DNA of 64,000 bases, taken from Emmonsiellopsis sp. PD_33. Lineage: Eukaryota > Ascomycota > Eurotiomycetes > Onygenales > Ajellomycetaceae. A program made the position numbers and the translations under genes. Shown here piece by piece: positions 57,932 to 64,000 of this stretch. The notes below the pieces were generated by a model that was given only the letters and a program-made list of their open reading frames with translations, had not been told where the DNA came from and did not search any database. The DNA lies in assembly GCA_032988165.1 (NCBI GenBank), contig JANTQF010000166.1, positions 1 to 64,000 of the forward strand, in the 5' to 3' direction. Each line of letters opens with the position of its first letter. Position 1 is the stretch's first letter.

Positions 57932-58605
57932 ATTTAAACCTCAGGGTCTTGTTATCTTGGCATTTGTAAAAATAGGATCACGCTAGGCCATTCCTGGCTA
58001 GCCCTCCCGCACTCCATCTCGGGCTGTGCCAAACCTCAAAACCTGGAATATATACGAAACCTCTCAGCCCCAACCAGGGAGTCGGTGTATATCACTTCTT
58101 CGTGGAGAAGAGACGGCAACAATCCCAGCGCTGTAGTGGGTCTGGAGCTGAACAGTTTTCCGCATCGTTCATTGCTTATTCGCTAACTGCAGCCATCATC
58201 TGCAATCAGCCTTAACTATTATTTCTGGGGTTGAATTCGACAATTATTAGAAGCAAAAGTGAACTAGGATACCAGATTTATAGGTAGCGTTTCCCGGATA
58301 TTATGTTGGTCTTTACCTTCCGAACCGTCCGATGGAGACTCGTGTTACTCGTTGCTATGTTTGTGCAGCAGAGTTGCGTGTCTGACTGATGAGGGCAAAG
58401 TAACTCCTGCTCCTTGAATTTCTAGATATAAAGCGGGCGAAGAGCCTCGATCTTTCATGTCCCACTTTACCCAACTCTCCTACATTAATTTACGTCCCAC
58501 GTTTTGTTAATCCTCGAAGTTGGCTTCGAATGCGCGAGTGTTATCTTTTCCCCTTCTCCATCCCGTTTCATTTCCCCTCTCTACTCGACATCCAACACAC
58601 AAACA
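57932..58605. other. Intergenic and GH43 promoter
   Basis: Begins with the 3' copy of the target duplication. No gene. Its right half is the promoter and leader of the GH43 gene, with a TATA element. Confidence 0.6.
58426..58433 (+). promoter_or_regulatory. TATA box of the GH43 gene
   Basis: ATATAAAG about 173 bases before the ATG at 58606, followed by a CT-rich leader, as in many regulated fungal secreted-enzyme genes. Confidence 0.55.
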
Positions 58606-59833
58606 ATGTTTCGAATTCTCCCATGCATACTTGCAACAGCCTCGCTATGTTTTGGCGCGGCAATCGATGCCAACAACTACCCCCGAGCTGCCGAGGAGTT
58701 CCCCCTCGCGAACCCAGGCAACGTCGTAGCCCATGATCCCAACATCCTCAAGGACGATGACGGCTCATACTACCTATTCAAAGGTGGGGTGGGCATAACA
58801 TACTACAAAGCACCAAAACTCAACGGTCCATGGGATGAGATGGGCTCCCTGCTTGACGGACCAAGTATCATCCCGAAAGAAAACAGGACCAGACCATGGG
58901 CGCCCAGCGTGCTGAAACGAGACGACACCTACTACTGTTTCTACACCGTCAGTCTGCCTGGATCAGAAGATAGCGCCATTGGCCTCGCGACTACGAAGGT
59001 TATCAAGAAGGACGTTTTCTGGAAAGACCATGGCGCAATCATACAAACTAAGACTGGGCCCGGTTCCTCCATATTCCCATTCAAAGGCTCCAATGCCATC
59101 GATGGAATGGTCTTTATTGACCACGACGGCAAAGCTTACTTAAACTACGGCAGTTTCCGCAGCGGACTCTGGCAGGTGCGCCTGAAAGATGACCTGATGG
59201 CGCTTCCTGATATCAAGAAGCCAGACTTTGTCCACCTCGCCGATACGGGAAAGGAGATCCGAAATGATATCGAGGGTTCATTCATGAGCTTCCATGATGG
59301 CTACTATTACCTCTGGTTCAGCCAGGGAGAGTGCTGCAACTTCAAGGACGATTTTACTCCCGTGACTGATTCGAAGCCGTATTCCATCCGTGTGGGGCGG
59401 TCGAAGAGCGCTCGTGGACCGTTCGTCGATCGGAATGGCAAGGAGACGACAAAGGCTAGTGGAACTGTTGTTTATGCTACGAACCACCATAGGAAAGTTT
59501 TTGCTCCGGGGGGATTGGGTGTTTTGGCTGGTAAGGAGGGTGAGCGGGACGTTTTGTATTATCATTACTGTGAGTTTGTCTTTCCTCCCCCCTACCCCCC
59601 CCCCCTTTTCCCCCTCCAGCCCCTGTCCCTGTAAACAGAATTTAAGATCTAACATCCCAATCTACAGTGAGCAAGGACCGCGGCACAAAATTCAAGGTAA
59701 AGTACAAGTCCATACTCCCTCTGCCCTCACTTATTATAATAAACGCAAACTAACATTCCCATCTAAGGATGCCGAACTCGGCTTCAGCTACCTTGAATAC
59801 GTCGATGGATGGCCCGTCGCTAAGAAGGACTAG
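58606..59833 (+). CDS. Secreted GH43 glycosidase (arabinanase/xylosidase type)
   Basis: Three exons (58606-59569, 59668-59696, 59768-59833) give 352 aa. The middle exon is a 29-base micro-exon. GH43 enzymes are five-bladed propellers that cleave arabinan or xylan side chains. Seen: a signal peptide (about residues 1-18, MFRILPCILATASLCFGA); the general-base Asp of HDPNIL at 44; the pKa-tuning Asp in AIDGMVFIDHDG at 166; the general-acid Glu in DIEGSFMSFHDGYYYLWFS at 223; and RPWAPSVLKRDDTYYCFYT. This is the complete GH43 catalytic set, so activity is likely. The closest type by eye is the endo-1,5-alpha-L-arabinanase group; the substrate is inference. The frame also extends upstream of the chosen ATG, but the signal peptide fixes the start. 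Confidence 0.9.
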
Positions 59834-60627
59834 GGGCATGAAGCCCTAGAGAAGGAAAACGAAGGCTGATGATGGCGATGAGATAGCCACTTAGATGCCA
59901 TGAGTATAAGTGGTAGAGGGACTAGTGATGAGTGAGTGTGGGTTATGGCAGCGTTTTTTCAAGCTAGGTACTACCAATGATAGATTCGCGGATGACGGGA
60001 GCTGGTACGGAGCGGGTTCTTTCGTTGTTGTATTATTCTGGTCTGGGATTCGGTTTCCTATTGTTGCTTTTTCATTCGTTAAATTGTATAAATAACCATT
60101 ATCTCCCCTGTGAAGTTTTCAAAATTGGCAATAGTTACCCTACATGTAGCCATACCGGAATCTTGTGGTTCATTGAGACGGTGGAATCCAAAATCAACCG
60201 CTTGGACACGGTAACTTTTAATTTCCACACATGTTTCCACGGTGCTTCCACCATTCCACACGCAGTTAGCATGTCCACACAGTTGAAGCGTCCCACAAGA
60301 TTCCGGTATGGAGTTGTCATATTAAACAAGTCCATGAGCTACGTTGAAGACGTGGATGAATCCTCAAAATCAAAATTGAGATTGTCTGTTACCCTATCAA
60401 CGCTATCTACACGCTCAATGCTACATGTACCCTTTCGAGGGATGCAAAACCTAAGACCAACATGCCCAATGAACATGAACACCAGTCAAGCACCGAAACA
60501 ACCAAACCCCAAAAGAAAACAGTCAGTCGAAACGCCCAATACCATCAAACAAAAGCTTCCTATAATCGTCTCATATATTGCCCTCCCCCAACCTTTATCA
60601 AACTCCCAAATTCACAAAACCTCCCAA
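59834..60627. other. Convergent 3' intergenic region
   Basis: About 0.8 kb between convergent gene ends. A long plus-strand frame (59977-60933) runs into the antisense of the next gene and has no family likeness. No gene. Confidence 0.6.
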
Positions 60628-63006
60628 TCACGCTGCCCTCCCGCCCCCCCTCTCCACAAATCGATACTTATACCCCTGCGGCGGGCGATTTTCCTTCCCC
60701 TCCCCCTTCCCATCCCCACCCACGCCACGAGCAGTGCTTCCAAGCTCCTTCTCGCCCCAAGTCCACATCAACACCTTACCCATCTTCTCCCGATCCTTCA
60801 ACAACCTCTCCACCCTCCCCTCCCACTCCTCCTCGCGCTTCTTCAACACACTCGCAAACTTCCGATCAATCGCCGCCGCCGCAGAGTCCTTGGCCTCGAT
60901 TATTACCTCGAGTCTTTCACGCTCGGTGTTTAGCTCTGCGATGCGCGTTTCTAGGGAAGAATAGGATTTGCGCAGGGAGGTGAGTTCGGATTCGAATTTC
61001 GATTCCCGCGCTTGCGAGGAGGTTATGATGCTTTGTAGCGTGCGGATCGTTTCGGCGTGAGAGTCGCGGAGGGTGGAAAGGGCAGTGGCGTGTGCGGAGT
61101 GGACGCTGTTGAGCTCTGCCTCGTGAGATTTGAGCAGCGCGTCGTGATCTACGGGGCATGGAGCGGTCCCAGTTGGTTGGAGGGCAGGGGAAATGGGGGG
61201 GCTAGGTTCTTGCAGGGCTGAACTTTGTTTGCGGAGCGTTTCGACATTGAGAAGGGCCTGATCCCGTTCTTGGGTGGTTTTATACAATGTGTCTTGCAGT
61301 TTCGTCTGTTCGACACTAAGGCTTTCGATCTTGGATGAGAGGCGGGATATTTCGCCTTGCAGCACTGTGATAAGCGCACGGGACTCGGAAAGTTCTTGTC
61401 TGGTACCCTCCAGTTGTAGTGTTTGCATGCGATCTGAAGGGAGCGAGTTTCGTAGTTGCAGTCGAACCTCAGCGAGCTCCTTTTCAAGAGATCGGACGCG
61501 TTCCGAGCCCATCTTCGTCTCGCTAAAGGAACTATTTCTGGAATGGCGACCCACCTTCAAAGACTCAATCATCTGACCAAAAGGTGTGTTCACAGTGGCA
61601 TCGACAGACTGCTCGGCTGCCAGCGCCCTGACAGCTTTGTGTTGTGAATCGATTACTGAGTTTGCCCCGTCAAGTTCAGCTTGAAGGTTGTGGTTTTGGG
61701 TTTCGGCTTCTTGCAGCGCTTTGAGAAGTTCCGCATTCTTTTCCTCAAGAACTTCACATTCACGGTTCACAATATCAAGTTCAGAATCCAAGCGTTCAAG
61801 CTCTAGAAATTGCGCATCTTGGTCTGTCTTCAGCTGATCAATTTCCGCTGCATGTTCTTTGAGTTGAGAATCCTTGGCGGAGATTGTCTCGCTCATTTTT
61901 ATGGAGGCTGCATTGCTACCATGTAGGGAAGAAGCATTTGGGCGATCTCCATCTTTCTCGTTGGTGTCGTTTTGGCTATTTTTGTTCCGCAACTGTTCCA
62001 GTTCTTCTCGAAGGGATCTCGATTCCGAAGCATCGATTTTGTTTTTCTCCAGCTGCTCGTCCTTCTCCTGAAGCTGATCACGTAATTCCTCCATTTCATC
62101 CTCCAGTGACGATTGTGCCGATAACTGAGCATCCTTCTCCTTCAATGCCATATTCTTCTTCTGAAGCTCAGTTTGTAGATGCTGTATCTGCTGAACAGCC
62201 GACACGGCATCCAGAACCCTTCTCTTATTCGACTCTATAATTTCATCCTTCTTGCGTAGCTCTCCTTGCAGACGCTCTAGTTCCTCGCGAAGTTGTTGCT
62301 CCATAGAAGACGGCCCGTCCTGCGGTGATTCGTCTAACGGAGATAGTCGACCGGGCCGATCAACTTCCTTATGTAATGACGTCTCGTTTTTCAAAAGGCT
62401 TCTCCTCGAAAGCACATGGGCAGGTGTCGACATATCAAGGGGCGTATCCATCTCACTATAATCGTTCATCGACTGATCAGGGAGGGTAGTATTTGGGCCG
62501 TCCGCTCCATCTTTCTCCTCCTCCGGACTTGCATCATTTTCACTCTTATCATCCATCCTCAGAGCCCCCGTTCCCCTCACCAACTCCACCATATTCAATG
62601 TAAAATCCGCCGGCCCGCCCAACTCCGGAAACACATGCGCCTTCCCCGCATTCTTCCCATCCTCTGCGCGCTCGATCTCCGCCTTGTTGGTATCAATATC
62701 ATCATCATTCTCTCGCAATTTGCTCGTATCAAACGTATAATCGGACATATTGGCCTCAGAATCGCTCCCACTGCTGGACTGCGGGGAGCCGGGCATCTTC
62801 GCGCTGCTGCGCATCCGGCGTCGGCGGGTGGCATTGGCGGCAGAGGCACGGGCTGAAATGGGTATTTTGGAGTGGAGGGCTGAGTCCTGGAACGAGTTCA
62901 TTAATTTGGGAGGGGAGGAGGGCATGAAGATGGGCGTGTTGAGAGAAGAGGCTCCGAGGGTGTCGTGAGAGGTGGGGAAGGGAGAAGTGAAGCCGTTCGA
63001 AGCCAT
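60628..63006 (-). CDS. Long coiled-coil protein, 792 aa
   Basis: One uninterrupted frame of 792 aa. The first 200 residues are disordered and Ser/Pro/Arg-rich, with a small, apparently conserved motif (FPELGGPADFTLNMVELVRG, about 129-148). From about 220 to 740 the sequence is almost continuous heptad-type coiled coil rich in Glu, Gln, Leu and Lys (REELERLQGELRKKDEIIES, AQLSAQSSLEDEMEELRDQL), interrupted near 500-520 and 630-650. The tail is Gly/Arg-rich. There is no motor head, membrane helix or signal. Such proteins are typical of spindle-pole, septin or microtubule-organising scaffolds, but I cannot assign a named family and a cytoskeletal role is inference. Confidence 0.75.
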   Translation of the reverse strand: MASNGFTSPFPTSHDTLGASSLNTPIFMPSSPPKLMNSFQDSALHSKIPISARASAANATRRRRMRSSAKMPGSPQSSSGSDSEANMSDYTFDTSKLRENDDDIDTNKAEIERAEDGKNAGKAHVFPELGGPADFTLNMVELVRGTGALRMDDKSENDASPEEEKDGADGPNTTLPDQSMNDYSEMDTPLDMSTPAHVLSRRSLLKNETSLHKEVDRPGRLSPLDESPQDGPSSMEQQLREELERLQGELRKKDEIIESNKRRVLDAVSAVQQIQHLQTELQKKNMALKEKDAQLSAQSSLEDEMEELRDQLQEKDEQLEKNKIDASESRSLREELEQLRNKNSQNDTNEKDGDRPNASSLHGSNAASIKMSETISAKDSQLKEHAAEIDQLKTDQDAQFLELERLDSELDIVNRECEVLEEKNAELLKALQEAETQNHNLQAELDGANSVIDSQHKAVRALAAEQSVDATVNTPFGQMIESLKVGRHSRNSSFSETKMGSERVRSLEKELAEVRLQLRNSLPSDRMQTLQLEGTRQELSESRALITVLQGEISRLSSKIESLSVEQTKLQDTLYKTTQERDQALLNVETLRKQSSALQEPSPPISPALQPTGTAPCPVDHDALLKSHEAELNSVHSAHATALSTLRDSHAETIRTLQSIITSSQARESKFESELTSLRKSYSSLETRIAELNTERERLEVIIEAKDSAAAAIDRKFASVLKKREEEWEGRVERLLKDREKMGKVLMWTWGEKELGSTARGVGGDGKGEGKENRPPQGYKYRFVERGGGRAA

Positions 63007-63861
63007 TCTTGGGGGGTTTCGGCGCGTTTCTGTTGGCGATGGCGGTGCGGGTTGCTGGTCAATTGATCGGTACTGTGTTATATCATGGTGTCTTTCTCAA
63101 GTTTCAGCGTTGACAGGTAAAATAGAGGCGACCAGTTTGTGTTTTGTCCAATATCAAATCGGACGTTGGATCGGTGTCATTGTTTACACGGCCCATTTAG
63201 GTTAGTGTCAGCATCAAACCGCGACATCTTTCGGGCCGATGTAAACCCGATCTTAATCTGCCGTGACGTCACACATCGCAACTCCATCCCCCCCAGCTAC
63301 AATTTCGTAATGCGATGCGGGCAGCATTCCATGATCGAATTGGTGACGTCTCCCCTCGTAAAGGAGTGAAAGCTATCTAGAGACGATCATAGCATCCAAG
63401 ATTTAAGCAACAGAACCACCAGATAAACATGTTTTGAGATGCCACCCTCGAAGAAATACTGGGTCGCGACCATATAAAGTTTCCCCCGCAAAAAGCTATC
63501 TAAAAAATCAGTTGGCGGAATATTATGGATTCATGTACTATCTCCACATCTTCCTCCTACTCAATGTACTAGTATATGTCGGCATCAATTGGAAATCTTG
63601 GCGTGGTTATGATTACCGGGGTTCATGGAGCTCGGATTACCCAGACCAAGACCATGACCTATTGCCACCATATGTTTGCCAGTCCGCGTATGTCGTATAT
63701 GTCATAGGTCATCTGGACCTCAGTTCAGATACAGCAGAGTAACAATATAGGCAGTCCTCTTGCACATCCGAAGCGAATCGACTGCCTCATACATTTCGTT
63801 TGCTCCCACATAGACAACACATGCATTTCACAGCCTTTCCACGCGTTTGCCAAATGATACC
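63007..63861. other. Divergent intergenic region
   Basis: It separates the coiled-coil gene (minus) and the SDR gene (plus). A plus-strand frame at 63434-63742 (102 codons) contains one hydrophobic stretch but no family likeness; I do not call it. Confidence 0.55.
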
Positions 63862-64000
63862 ATGGCGAACAACGTCTCCAAACACCATCACAACAGGGTG
63901 TATCCCGACTTTAGCCTGAAGGACAAGGTGTATGTGGTCACTGGGGGTGGACGGGGACTTGGACTATGCATGGCCGAAGCAATGACCGAAGCCGGGGCAG
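63862..64000 (+). CDS. Short-chain dehydrogenase, 5' part only
   Basis: From an ATG at 63862 the frame reads through to the window edge (46 codons). After a short hydrophilic start it encodes FSLKDKVYVVTGGGRGLGLC, the beta strand and TGGGRGLG loop of a classical SDR. The AxxxAEAGA helix that follows is also typical. The coenzyme would be NAD(H) or NADP(H). The catalytic part lies beyond the window, so substrate and completeness cannot be judged. It is a different subtype from the truncated SDR at 17.3 kb (TGCSSGFG). Confidence 0.85.
   Translation, partial: MANNVSKHHHNRVYPDFSLKDKVYVVTGGGRGLGLCMAEAMTEAGA

Noticed and set aside
59977..60933. 318-codon plus-strand frame
   Set aside because: Its second half is antisense to the coiled-coil gene and its content is low-complexity Pro/Leu/His.
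63434..63742. 102-codon frame with one hydrophobic segment
   Set aside because: No family likeness and no splice or promoter support; kept only as a note.
1..64000. tRNA, rRNA, CRISPR arrays, riboswitches
   Set aside because: Read for B-box-like GGTTCRANNCC, regular spaced repeats and rRNA stretches; nothing convincing was found by eye. A tRNAscan run would be decisive.

Overview
The window is nuclear DNA of a filamentous ascomycete. Genes lie on both strands, have short GT..AG introns (about 50-100 bases) and encode recognisably fungal proteins (Swa2-type auxilin, Urc4, PTH11-like rhodopsin, CAF-1 large subunit, GH47, GH43). The class is probably Eurotiomycetes. Complete CpG loss in a transposon fits the CpG-depleted repeats reported for Onygenales such as Coccidioides, but the taxonomic placement is inference.

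Layout. 1-5 kb: Gtr1/RagA GTPase and Urc4 (DUF1688), both minus. 5-8.5 kb: no gene. 8.5-16.5 kb: Swa2/auxilin (+), then Trm61 (-) and cysteinyl-tRNA synthetase (+) sharing a short divergent promoter. 17-25 kb: a 3'-truncated short-chain dehydrogenase, GH47 alpha-mannosidase (-), a Kre9/KNH-like single-pass membrane protein (+), an unrecognised 308-aa protein (+) and PP1 inhibitor-2/Glc8 (-). 25-28.8 kb: no gene. 28.8-37 kb: PTH11-like rhodopsin-domain protein (-) and a 1613-aa protein with a RasGAP-like part and Sel1-like C-terminus (-). 39.6-46.7 kb: F-box-like protein (+), CAF-1 large subunit (-) and a disordered 401-aa protein (-). 49-52.5 kb: peroxisomal alpha-methylacyl-CoA racemase (-) and an APH-fold kinase (-). 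52.7-57.9 kb: a Ty1/copia LTR retrotransposon. 58.6-64 kb: secreted GH43 (+), a 792-aa coiled-coil protein (-) and the start of a second SDR (+). Exon joins were worked out by hand; every spliced model given keeps an open frame.

Most genes are unlinked housekeeping functions: TORC1 signalling, clathrin uncoating, tRNA modification and charging, N-glycan trimming, PP1 control and chromatin assembly. I see no biosynthetic cluster. The strongest unusual signal is the retrotransposon. By eye it contains no CpG over its full 5,219 bases, its 112-base LTRs differ only at six CA/TG dinucleotides, and all six have the same polarity. This looks like strand-coherent CpG deamination by a RIP-like defence. 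Other points of interest are an overlapping upstream ORF at the two-start CysRS gene, a four-loop G-tract array at 47.2 kb, and the retrotransposon insertion just upstream of the kinase.
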